From contig NZ_CP099966.1 of the NCBI RefSeq assembly GCF_025403485.1, forward strand, positions 1,178,001 through 1,242,000: a stretch of DNA of 64,000 bases, in the 5' to 3' direction. The notes below the pieces were generated by a model that did not search any database, had not been told where the DNA came from, and worked only from the letters and a program-made list of their open reading frames with translations. Positions within the stretch are counted from its first letter, which is position 1, and the number at the start of each line of letters is the position of its first letter. The position numbers were made by a program, and so were the translations under genes. The DNA is from Chryseobacterium paludis. Lineage in GTDB: Bacteria; Bacteroidota; Bacteroidia; Flavobacteriales; Weeksellaceae. This document shows, piece after piece, positions 49,141 to 56,288 of the stretch.

Positions 49141-49871
49141 TACAGATAATGACCGGCTCCCATACCGCCATCCACATTAATAATAGCTCCAGTTATCAGC
49201 TTATTACAAGCAATACTATACACCATATGTGCTACCTCTTCCGGTTCACCAATACGGTTTAACAGATGAAGTCCCGCAGCTTTATCAATATTTTCATCAT
49301 GCATTGGTGTCCTGATCAGTCCTGCAGCAACAGTATTCACTCTGATATTATCCTTTCCAAATTCAGCAGCAAGCTGATGCGTTAAAGCATGGATCGCCCC
49401 TTTGCTGGATATTGGAGCTGTAGAAGGTGATCCTGCCATAGCATGATAGACCAATGGTGATCCAATATTAATGATTACCCCATCTTTCTGCTTTTGCATC
49501 TGCGGAATAACCGATTGCGTGGTAAAGAAAGTTCCTTTAAGATTTGTTCTTAAAAACTTATCAAAATGTTCTTCTGTTACTTCTAAAAATGGTTTATTTT
49601 CGTAAATTCCTGCATTATTAACCAGCACATCCACAGAGCCAAATCGCTCAAGAGCGGTTTTTACCAATAAATCACCAATAGATTTGTCAGCAACATCACC
49701 AGCAACCATGGCAAGCTTATCCCCACCTCCCAATTCATTGAAAACCTGTTCTAATTTAGAAAGTGTTTTTGAATTGATTACAACGTTATCTCCCTTTTCC
49801 AGAAAATATCTTGCTACTTCCAATCCTATTCCTGATGAAGCTCCTGTTACAATAACGGTTTGTTTTTTCAT
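49140..49871 (-). CDS. SDR family NAD(P)-dependent oxidoreductase
   Basis: A 243-residue classical SDR: 'VIVTGASSGIGLEVARYF', 'DVLVNNAGIYENK' (NNAG), a 'VIINIGSPLVYH' strand with the catalytic Ser, and 'TAPISSKGAIHALTHQLAAE' in the active-site helix. The canonical YxxxK is changed here: the position before SSK is 'TAPISSK', so the catalytic Tyr appears to be missing (replaced by Pro/Ile), while Lys is kept. The C-terminus 'INVDGGMGAGHYL' is normal. It may therefore have altered or lost dehydrogenase activity. Located between the tautomerase and SnoaL-like genes. Confidence 0.85.
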   Translation of the reverse strand: MKKQTVIVTGASSGIGLEVARYFLEKGDNVVINSKTLSKLEQVFNELGGGDKLAMVAGDVADKSIGDLLVKTALERFGSVDVLVNNAGIYENKPFLEVTEEHFDKFLRTNLKGTFFTTQSVIPQMQKQKDGVIINIGSPLVYHAMAGSPSTAPISSKGAIHALTHQLAAEFGKDNIRVNTVAAGLIRTPMHDENIDKAAGLHLLNRIGEPEEVAHMVYSIACNKLITGAIINVDGGMGAGHYL

Positions 49872-49875
49872 TTCT

Positions 49876-50094
49876 TTACTTTTTTTCCGTTGAAAATCCT
49901 TGTTCTTTTAATACAGAAACCTGTTCTCCTGCATATCCCCAGTTATCATCTTCTTTTTCATCAATCACTACATGGGTAAGGTGTGGATCTTTATTCAATA
50001 CTGATGTTACCAATTCTGTTACTCCTTTTATCAAAAGTTGTTTTTGTTCTCTGGTAACTCCGTCACGTAAAACTTCTATTTTTATGTAAGGCAT
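49876..50094 (-). CDS. 4-oxalocrotonate tautomerase family protein
   Basis: A 72-residue small protein beginning M-P: the catalytic Pro1 is exposed after Met removal ('MPYIKIEVLRDGVTREQKQ'). The fold is beta-alpha-beta, with 'LLIKGVTELVTSVLNKDPHL' and 'THVVIDEKEDDNWGYAGEQV'. The 'DNWGYAGE' ending and size fit the 4-OT/tautomerase_2 group, which forms hexamers and tautomerises keto/enol acids or hydrolyses haloacrylates. It lies 4 nt upstream of the SDR gene and 18 nt downstream of yceI, so it is in one operon. Substrate unknown. Confidence 0.85.
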   Translation of the reverse strand: MPYIKIEVLRDGVTREQKQLLIKGVTELVTSVLNKDPHLTHVVIDEKEDDNWGYAGEQVSVLKEQGFSTEKK

Positions 50095-50112
50095 GATTTT
50101 AAATTTTAGATG

Positions 50113-50658
50113 TTAAAAATTATTTTCAGCTGCTTCTGCAACCAAATTAATATTAAGGTCGAAATTGTTGTATATCAGGGTATCCCCAAGATCGGTAAAG
50201 AAATTCCCTGATCTAAATTTCATATTATACTTGGTTCTATCAAGAACAATTTTGCTTTGAACAGTAGCTGTGTTTTCCTGAGTCGCAATTTTCAAAACTG
50301 CATCAACAGGGTGGGTGATTCCTTTAATCGTAAGGTCACCGGTTACATAATACAGATGATCGTCTCCTGGTTCTGCATGCTTAATCTGAAATATTGATTC
50401 AGGATACTGATCAGAATTAAAGAAATCATCGGAAGCTAAATGCCCTGCAAATTGTGCATTGGTTTCAGCATCTTCAATATCAAGAATTTTTATGGAACGG
50501 GTGTCAATAATAAATGTTCCAGAGGAGAGTTGGTTGTCCTTAAAAGAGAATGTCCCTTCTTTAATTCCAATAGTTCCGTTATGTGCTCCGGTTATTTTTC
50601 TTCCGGTCCATTCTACAATGCTTTTTTCATTGTTTATTTTAAAATTTTGTGTATTCAT
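50113..50658 (-). CDS. YceI family protein
   Basis: Start placed at 'MNTQNFKINNEKSIVEWTGR' (50658); the longer frame adds 9 residues. The product is 181 residues with the YceI lipocalin-like barrel: 'SIVEWTGRKITGAHNGTIGI', 'GTFIIDTRSIKILDI', 'HLASDDFFNSDQYPESIFQI', 'YYVTGDLTIKGITHPVDAVL' and 'LDRTKYNMKFRSGNFFTDLG'. YceI barrels bind polyisoprenoids or amphiphiles. No signal peptide, so this member is probably cytoplasmic. It is the first gene of the minus-strand unit and has a Crp/Fnr-like palindrome ~55 bp upstream. Confidence 0.88.
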   Translation of the reverse strand: MNTQNFKINNEKSIVEWTGRKITGAHNGTIGIKEGTFSFKDNQLSSGTFIIDTRSIKILDIEDAETNAQFAGHLASDDFFNSDQYPESIFQIKHAEPGDDHLYYVTGDLTIKGITHPVDAVLKIATQENTATVQSKIVLDRTKYNMKFRSGNFFTDLGDTLIYNNFDLNINLVAEAAENNF

Positions 50659-50713
50659 TTTTTCTATGTTTAAATGTTGACACAAAGTTCCGTTGAGACC
50701 ATCAAAAAGTTAC

Positions 50714-50727
50714 GTGACCTGGGTCAC
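50714..50727. promoter_or_regulatory. GTGACC-TG-GGTCAC palindrome, candidate Crp/Fnr-family operator
   Basis: Perfect 6-bp arms (50714-50719, 50722-50727). It lies between the YceI operon start and the Crp/Fnr-type regulator gene that ends at 50763. Half-site TGA-C resembles the TGTGA/TTGAT cores bound by this regulator family. Upstream placement suits activation of the YceI operon. Confidence 0.45.
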
Positions 50728-50762
50728 TATTTATACAACTGAAGAATTATATTTAAAAGAGA

Positions 50763-51338
50763 TTAAGCGTGATATAATCTGCTGAGCGTTTCTCTGGAAA
50801 CTCCAAGGTAAGCAGCAATCAGATGTTTAGGAACCAGATTATACAGTTGCGGATACATTGATAAAAGCTCTTCATACCTGAATTTTACGTCATTATTCAT
50901 CAGTGAAAGAAGTCGCTTCTGTACAGCAACATAACCTTTATTTGTTCTCCACCTGAAAAAATGCTCTATCTCATGAATCTCACCACATATTTTCTCCCTG
51001 TTTGCATTGGATATGGCCAATACCGTTGCATTGGTAATACAATCAATATTTACCGTTGCCTTCTGATGACTATAGAGTGCATTATAATCCGAAACCCACC
51101 AATTAGGCATGGCAAACTGAAGGATAAACATTTTCATACTATCATTTACATAAAAAGCTTTCAGACAGCCATCCAGTACAAAATATTCCTGATCTATGAC
51201 AGTACCTTCAGATAATAACATTTGACCTTTTTTTAAAGTGATCATAGTAAAATGGGAAAACACATATTCCAATTGCTCTTCGTTCAGAGAGACAAATTGT
51301 GATAAATGCTGCTGTAATATCTCTTTAGGATCGGTCAT
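50763..51338 (-). CDS. Crp/Fnr family transcriptional regulator
   Basis: A 191-residue regulator: an N-terminal cyclic-nucleotide-binding-like barrel ('ITLKKGQMLLSEGTVIDQEY', 'FVLDGCLKAFYVND') and a C-terminal winged HTH ('LVPKHLIAAYLGVSRETLSR'). There are no Fnr-type N-terminal cysteines, and the PRSBC arginine-serine motif of CRP is absent, so cAMP binding is unlikely. This short Bacteroidota subgroup often sits beside detoxification or quinone-related operons and senses unknown signals. It is adjacent to the YceI operon in the same direction, with the GTGACC palindrome between them. A TATATTTG box lies on the minus strand at 51359-51366. Confidence 0.87.
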   Translation of the reverse strand: MTDPKEILQQHLSQFVSLNEEQLEYVFSHFTMITLKKGQMLLSEGTVIDQEYFVLDGCLKAFYVNDSMKMFILQFAMPNWWVSDYNALYSHQKATVNIDCITNATVLAISNANREKICGEIHEIEHFFRWRTNKGYVAVQKRLLSLMNNDVKFRYEELLSMYPQLYNLVPKHLIAAYLGVSRETLSRLYHA

Positions 51339-51442
51339 TATGTTCTGTTATACTCTTACAAATATACAACGTAAACAGTTTTGATAAATGATTTTGTTAA
51401 ACCTCATTTTTATTTTTAATAAAAGAATATAGCCAGTGACAT

Positions 51443-52411
51443 CTAGTAATTGTAAGACAGCATTTTATTAAAAACAACAGAAATACTATTTGACTTACAA
51501 TCACTTTCATTTTTAACTGATTCATTTTTATTTTCTTTTCTACAAATGATCATTATAAATTTGAATGCTGATAATTTTGTCACGGCATCTGTCTGCTCAT
51601 CAATTTCAAAATAATCCAACAGCCCATATTCTTTAAATTCCTTCTGTACAGCCTCCATGTCATAGAAAAAAAGCTGTCCTCCTTTTCCAATTTCAAAAGT
51701 ATCCTTTCCGATCCCTTTTCCTTTTCCATAGTTTGGAGAATTTTTAGAAATTACCGAAAAGACCATCCAGCCTTCATTTTGTAATTGATTAAAACAATCA
51801 CTGATCATTTTCTTTCTTTGATCACCATTTAATAGATGAAGAAGTGCATAGCAGAAAATTCCATCATACAAATGGAGGTCAAAGGGCATCTCTGTGACCG
51901 ATCCCTGAAAAATTTTCATTTTATTTTTAAACTGCTCTTCAGCCAGTTTAATGGCAGTTTTAGAGATTTCTATTCCTGTTACCTTAATTTTATTTTCTAT
52001 AAAGATCTGAGCATTCCTACCATATCCTATCCCTGGAATAAGAATATTATTCACATCCTGTTCCATAAACAGTTCTTTAGTCAGTACTGCAGAATGTGAA
52101 GGTTCAAAACCCCACATGGTCTTATGTTTAATAAAACTGTCGTCCCAAAATACTTTCATATCTTCTGCTGAATTAATCCCACCAATATTTATTTTATCTA
52201 TTATTTGTCCACAGTTGAAACCTAATTTTCCAGCCTCTGAAATAATAAGTTCAGTGTCCACTGAGCATCCATCAACCTGAAGCAATACCTCAGAATTCTG
52301 TTTAATGAAATCAATATTACAGTCAGTCAAAACATTTCTCAAAGCTTCCAAAATAGGATCTGTATCATCTTGTCCATGAAGGTCTGTTTTAAATATCCAT
52401 CTATTTTCCAT
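51443..52411 (-). CDS. SAM-dependent methyltransferase with N-terminal ferredoxin-like extension
   Basis: A 322-residue protein. Residues ~1-72 look like a small alpha/beta ferredoxin-fold domain ('NVLTDCNIDFIKQNSEVLLQ', 'LIISEAGKLGFNCGQI') resembling HMA domains but without the metal-binding CxxC. Residues ~90-290 are a class I methyltransferase: SAM motif 'ILIPGIGYGRNAQIF' (E/D-x-G-x-G-R-N variant), 'KVTGIEISKTAIKLAEEQF', 'DGIFCYALLHLL'. TehB/TPMT-like enzymes with this motif methylate thiols or metalloids. The last ~30 residues are low-complexity (N, S, K), possibly read-through past a lost stop. Encoded 9 nt after the DHA2 exporter, so the two may act together. Confidence 0.75.
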   Translation of the reverse strand: MENRWIFKTDLHGQDDTDPILEALRNVLTDCNIDFIKQNSEVLLQVDGCSVDTELIISEAGKLGFNCGQIIDKINIGGINSAEDMKVFWDDSFIKHKTMWGFEPSHSAVLTKELFMEQDVNNILIPGIGYGRNAQIFIENKIKVTGIEISKTAIKLAEEQFKNKMKIFQGSVTEMPFDLHLYDGIFCYALLHLLNGDQRKKMISDCFNQLQNEGWMVFSVISKNSPNYGKGKGIGKDTFEIGKGGQLFFYDMEAVQKEFKEYGLLDYFEIDEQTDAVTKLSAFKFIMIICRKENKNESVKNESDCKSNSISVVFNKMLSYNY

Positions 52412-52420
52412 TGAATTTTT

Positions 52421-53965
52421 TTAACTTAAAATTTCTTTATTTATCCTTTTAGGTCCATACACAAGAACATACATGAACAGGATCAGCATAACAACAGCAC
52501 CAACCCACATGGCCTGTTTCCAACCATATACAAAAGATTCACGGGCAATGCGAATTAGTAAAGCAGATTGATCACCTGTTTCCGGAGCAACAGCAAGTGC
52601 ATTAGAAATGCCTTCTCGAGCCAACGTCGCAGCATGCGTAGAAATTCCATTTAACTTTTTATCGATCATACTCTTGTAGCCTGCACTTACCAGAGATCCT
52701 AGTAAAGCAACCCCGAGAGCTGTTCCGAGTTCCCTGGTAATATCATTAAGCGCAGAAGCGATTCCCTGGCGACTAGCAGGCAATGCTGAAGTTATAGCTT
52801 CGGTAGAAGGAGTCATACTTAATCCCATTCCAAATCCCATAGCAAGCATTCCGGGAAGTACCGACAGATAACCGCCGTCTACAGATACAAATACAGCCAT
52901 AAGAGCAGCACCAAAACCGCCTAATAAAATCCCAGATGCCATGGTAAAACGTCTTCCTATTCGCATGGCTACTTTAGGAGCAAAACCTGAAGCAAGCATC
53001 ATAAGTAAAGCCATAGGCATCATCGCAAGTGTAGAACGTAGACCTGACCAACCTAATACACCCTGAAAATAGGGGAAGAGCACTACAAATATTCCGGCTT
53101 GTACCCCAAAAATCGCCAGTAATGATATAGATCCACTGGATAAACCACGTTCCATAAAAAGAGATACATCAAGGATTGGCGCTTTCTGGCGCAATTCCCA
53201 AAGCACAAATAGTACAGCCGATATCACTCCTGTAATCAGGGATCCTAACGTTAGTGGTTCTGTCCAGCCATGAACCGGAGCTTCATGTAGTGTATAAACG
53301 ATGCCAATTACTGCAATTATCGATAGGAGAGAACCTACCAGATCAAACTGCGGTTCTGTTTTTTCTGTAGAATCGGGAACATATCGAATCGCCAGAGCAA
53401 TTGATACCAAAGCAAGGACCACAGGAATAACAAAAAGCAGACGCCAGGTGGCAAGGTCAACCAAAACCGCAGAAAGGTACATCCCCAGAATCCCGCCACC
53501 TCCAGCCACACCGGTCCAAATACCAATGGCCTTCGAACGTTCTTCCTCAGGAAATGTAGATGTAATAACGGCAAGTGTCACGGGCATGATCATTGCCGCA
53601 CCAACACCACACAAAAATCTAGCAACAATCATCATAAAAGAAGAAGTTGCCCAACCCGACATCATACTTGCTATTCCAAAAATAAATAAACCAACAAGCA
53701 GTATTTTTTTGCGTCCAATTCTGTCGCCAATAGCACCGAGAGGCAATAGTAAAGCGGCTAAACTTATTGTATAAATGTTGATCATCCACAATATATTAGT
53801 CTGAGATGCATTGAATTCTATTGCCAATTTCGGTTGTGCCACATTAAGCCCGCTTACAGAAGCAATTACTGCCATTAACGCAAGGCAAACTGTGATAAGT
53901 ATCATTCTTCTTTGACGCTTACCTTCATCAAAAATTGTTTGTTTTGTGAGATCTTTTTCTTTCAT
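52421..53965 (-). CDS. MFS transporter, DHA2 (EmrB/QacA-like, 14-TM)
   Basis: A 514-residue multidrug exporter with about 14 TM helices. Signatures: 'LNVAQPKLAIEFNASQTNIL', motif A 'GAIGDRIGRKKILLVG', motif C-like 'GVAGGGGILGMYLSAVLVDL' and 'WRLLFVIPVVLALVSIALAI'. These match the QacA/SmvA type of methyl-viologen and quaternary-ammonium exporters. Its promoter and start are divergent from an HxlR regulator across a palindromic operator at 53988-54031, so HxlR repression is likely. The methyltransferase gene follows 9 nt downstream. Confidence 0.9.
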   Translation of the reverse strand: MKEKDLTKQTIFDEGKRQRRMILITVCLALMAVIASVSGLNVAQPKLAIEFNASQTNILWMINIYTISLAALLLPLGAIGDRIGRKKILLVGLFIFGIASMMSGWATSSFMMIVARFLCGVGAAMIMPVTLAVITSTFPEEERSKAIGIWTGVAGGGGILGMYLSAVLVDLATWRLLFVIPVVLALVSIALAIRYVPDSTEKTEPQFDLVGSLLSIIAVIGIVYTLHEAPVHGWTEPLTLGSLITGVISAVLFVLWELRQKAPILDVSLFMERGLSSGSISLLAIFGVQAGIFVVLFPYFQGVLGWSGLRSTLAMMPMALLMMLASGFAPKVAMRIGRRFTMASGILLGGFGAALMAVFVSVDGGYLSVLPGMLAMGFGMGLSMTPSTEAITSALPASRQGIASALNDITRELGTALGVALLGSLVSAGYKSMIDKKLNGISTHAATLAREGISNALAVAPETGDQSALLIRIARESFVYGWKQAMWVGAVVMLILFMYVLVYGPKRINKEILS

Positions 53966-53969
53966 GCTA

Positions 53970-53995
53970 CAAAATTAATTACCTTTACTATCCAA
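53970..53995 (-). promoter_or_regulatory. promoter of the DHA2 exporter gene
   Basis: On the minus strand: TTG (complement of 53993-53995), 15-nt spacer, TAATTTTG (complement of 53970-53977). The -33 box is inside the HxlR half-site at 53988-53996, so binding there would block RNA polymerase. Confidence 0.45.
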
Positions 53996-54031
53996 ATGAT
54001 ATTACTTCCCCTTTGGATAGCACTATCCAAA
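53988..54031. promoter_or_regulatory. HxlR-type operator: three copies of CTATCCAAA
   Basis: CTATCCAAA at 53988-53996; TTTGGATAG at 54012-54020; CTATCCAAA at 54023-54031. The last two form a perfect 20-bp palindrome with a 2-nt centre, and the first pairs with the second as a 9-bp inverted repeat across 15 nt. Located between the HxlR gene and the exporter it probably controls. Confidence 0.65.
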
Positions 54032-54060
54032 AAGAAAGTAAGTTAAATACTGTAACTATT

Positions 54061-54399
54061 ATGATACCTGATAATGATTGTTCAAAAGCCATGTTATCTA
54101 TAAAAGACGCTTTGGATGCAGTAGAGGGCAGATGGAAACTATTGATCCTTTATTCATTGTGCAGTGGACCAAAGCGTTTTAAAGAGCTCTCAAGAGAGGT
54201 CCCTGGAATAACAGACAAAACCCTGTCAAAAGAGTTAAAGAATTTACAGGCTAATAAATTAGTCAATAGAGAAGTCTTCGATACTTCCCCTCCAACAGTA
54301 GAATATACCATGACGCCACATGGTATGTCATTAAAAAATGTATTGTTTGAACTTTGGAACTGGGGGCTTATTCATCGTGAAGAGGTGATAGGAAAGTAG
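54061..54399 (+). CDS. HxlR family winged-helix transcriptional regulator
   Basis: Start set at the ATG at 54061 (MIPDNDCSKAM). The longer frame begins with a TTG at 54013 inside the operator palindrome and is unlikely. The 112-residue product is a canonical HxlR protein: 'CSKAMLSIKDALDAVEGRWK' (conserved Cys, then the GRWK motif), 'LLILYSLCSGPKRFKELSRE', 'GITDKTLSKELKNLQANKLV' (recognition helix) and the wing 'VEYTMTPHGMSL'. The N-terminal cysteine (residue 7) suits thiol- or aldehyde-based sensing, as in HxlR/HypR. Divergent from the DHA2 exporter. Confidence 0.9.
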   Translation: MIPDNDCSKAMLSIKDALDAVEGRWKLLILYSLCSGPKRFKELSREVPGITDKTLSKELKNLQANKLVNREVFDTSPPTVEYTMTPHGMSLKNVLFELWNWGLIHREEVIGK

Positions 54400-54550
54400 T
54401 ATTGCAATCTTAGATGGTCAGTTCAAAATCATTAAGCAGATTTTTAAAGAATAAGGATTACTCAGAAAGCAACTTACGATCTTTTAATAATGTTTAAAAT
54501 AAAAGCCGTTCAAACTAATAAATGTTTTTTTATTATTCAATATTAAAAAT

Positions 54551-54566
54551 TATACCGATTGGTATA
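54551..54566. promoter_or_regulatory. TetR-type operator 1 (TATACCGATTGGTATA)
   Basis: Near-perfect 16-bp palindrome (one central mismatch) ending 9 nt before the TATCTTTG box, so it covers the -33 region. Matches the typical TetR/AcrR operator form. No TetR gene is visible in the window. Confidence 0.65.
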
Positions 54567-54575
54567 TTTATTTTA

Positions 54576-54583
54576 TATCTTTG
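54576..54583 (+). promoter_or_regulatory. -7 box of the DHA2 exporter-thiolase operon
   Basis: TATCTTTG fits TAnnTTTG; the nearest TTG (54559-54561) is inside operator 1, at a short 14-nt spacing. The leader to the ATG at 54706 is about 115 nt and contains operator 2. Confidence 0.45.
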
Positions 54584-54664
54584 CAACTTATTTTGAATCC
54601 GACACAAAACGAATAAAAAAAACAAAAACAGCTTTAATAATTAAGTGTTTTTTTTGAAATAAAA

Positions 54665-54680
54665 TATACCGATCGGTATA
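54665..54680. promoter_or_regulatory. TetR-type operator 2 (TATACCGATCGGTATA)
   Basis: Perfect 16-bp palindrome, 26 nt before the exporter ATG and 98 nt downstream of operator 1. The shared half-site TATACCGA shows that the two are sites for one regulator. Confidence 0.7.
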
Positions 54681-54705
54681 TTAAAATATTATAAAAACTT
54701 TAGAA

Positions 54706-56247
54706 ATGAAGAGAATAATTCTTATCATAACCGTGATCTCCGCAGCTATAATGGAACTGATAGATACTTCCATTGTGAATGTAGCCCTTAATTATATGAG
54801 CGGAAATCTTGGTGCCACCTTAGAAGATATTTCCTGGGTAGTTACAGCCTATGGTATCGCCAATGTGATCATCATTCCTATGACCAGTTTCCTTGTAAAT
54901 AATCTGGGGCGCAGAAATTATTATATCGGTTCTATTATACTATTTACCGTATGTTCCTTTATGTGTGGGAATTCAACCAACCTTTGGGAATTGGTGATGT
55001 TTAGATTCCTTCAAGGTATTGGAGGAGGGGCTTTACTTTCTGTATCAGCAATGGTGGTGTATGAATGTTTTCCAAAAGAAAAACAGAACATTGCCAGTGC
55101 TTTATTTGGAATCGGAGTTTTCATCGGACCTACTATTGGCCCTACACTAGGTGGGTTTATCACCGATAATTTTTCATGGAGATGGATTTTTTACATTAAT
55201 ATTCCTTTAGGTATTCTGGCTGCGATTTTATGTTTCCGTTTACTCCCGGAATCACCGACAAGACAGAAGGTTAAAAAGATTGACTGGTGGGGAATTATTT
55301 TATTGATTATTGGAATTGGCTCTTTACAAACCGTGCTGGAACGTGGAGAAACAGAAGACTGGTTTGCTACAAGATATATTGTTTTTCTCACTGTTGCCGC
55401 TGTTTTGTCGCTTGTTTTATTTGTACACAGAGAACTTACTATCCCGCATCCGGTGGTTAAACTATCAGTACTTAAGCATCCTTCGCTCAGTATATCGGCT
55501 ATTCTTACTTTCATAACCGGCATTGGTATGTTTACTTCCATCTATCTTACTCCGGTACTTGCTCAGCGATTTTTAGGATTTAATCCTGCTCAGGCAGGTC
55601 TTTTGCTCCTGCCAGGATCTATTATTGCCGTATTTGCACTGATCATTACCGGGAAAGTACTGCAAAAAGGAGTCCCACCTGCTTTAGTTGTATTATTGGG
55701 ATTTTGCTGTTTTATTTACTTTAACTGGTCTATGGGTCAGGTGAATCTGGAAGTTTCATTTGCAACAATTTCTATTAATTTAATATTTAGAGCACTGGGA
55801 ATGGCTTTACTTACGGTTCCGTTGGCATCTCTTGCTGTTTCCTCTTTGAAATCAGAAGATATGCCACAGGGAACAGCGATCAATAATATGATGCGACAGC
55901 TTGGCGGATCTTTTGGAATATCAATCATCAATACTTATATCGCAAGAAGAGTAGCCCTACACCGCACCGATTTAATTTCAAATCTTACTCCTGATAACAG
56001 ATCAGTGATGGATCGATTACAAACCTACACTTCTCTTTTTCAGAGCAAAGGTTTTGGATTTCCTGAAGCTCAGCAAAAGGCAATTGCCTTAATGGAAAAA
56101 ATAGTTGTAAAACAGTCCTTTTTTTTAAGTTATATTGATGCATATATGGTTATTGGTCTGGCATTTATATTTGTATTACCTTTATTATTATTTTTTCTGA
56201 AAAGAAATAAGAACAAAAAAATAGTGATCGTTTCGGCAGATCATTAG
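54706..56247 (+). CDS. MFS transporter, DHA2 (EmrB-like)
   Basis: A 513-residue, 14-TM exporter. Motifs: TM1 'AAIMELIDTSIVNVALNYMS' (D-x-x-I-V-N-V-A-L signature of EmrB), 'ISWVVTAYGIANVIIIPMTS', motif A 'FLVNNLGRRNYYIGSIIL', motif C 'GIGVFIGPTIGPTLGGFI' and 'WRWIFYINIPLGILAAILCF'. EmrB exporters normally work with an EmrA adaptor and a TolC channel; neither is next to this gene, so it may act alone or borrow partners. Two TetR-type operators precede it, and a thiolase gene follows after 41 nt. Confidence 0.9.
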   Translation: MKRIILIITVISAAIMELIDTSIVNVALNYMSGNLGATLEDISWVVTAYGIANVIIIPMTSFLVNNLGRRNYYIGSIILFTVCSFMCGNSTNLWELVMFRFLQGIGGGALLSVSAMVVYECFPKEKQNIASALFGIGVFIGPTIGPTLGGFITDNFSWRWIFYINIPLGILAAILCFRLLPESPTRQKVKKIDWWGIILLIIGIGSLQTVLERGETEDWFATRYIVFLTVAAVLSLVLFVHRELTIPHPVVKLSVLKHPSLSISAILTFITGIGMFTSIYLTPVLAQRFLGFNPAQAGLLLLPGSIIAVFALIITGKVLQKGVPPALVVLLGFCCFIYFNWSMGQVNLEVSFATISINLIFRALGMALLTVPLASLAVSSLKSEDMPQGTAINNMMRQLGGSFGISIINTYIARRVALHRTDLISNLTPDNRSVMDRLQTYTSLFQSKGFGFPEAQQKAIALMEKIVVKQSFFLSYIDAYMVIGLAFIFVLPLLLFFLKRNKNKKIVIVSADH

Positions 56248-56288
56248 AAAGAACTAAATAATATTCAATAAAAATCTATAAAATTATC

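Larger units (their letters stand above)
54400..54705. other. intergenic region with two TetR-type palindromes
   Basis: No gene seen. It contains tataccgattggtata (54551-54566), a TATCTTTG -7 box (54576-54583) and tataccgatcggtata (54665-54680), all upstream of the second DHA2 exporter. Confidence 0.7.

Noticed and set aside
53301..53774. 157-codon open frame on the plus strand inside the DHA2 exporter gene
   Set aside because: Antisense to a well-supported 14-TM exporter; composition (Arg/Ser/Pro/Ile-rich) is that of a shadow frame and no domain is recognisable.
54013..54060. TTG start for the HxlR regulator
   Set aside because: Falls inside the operator palindrome; ATG at 54061 gives a normal HxlR protein.
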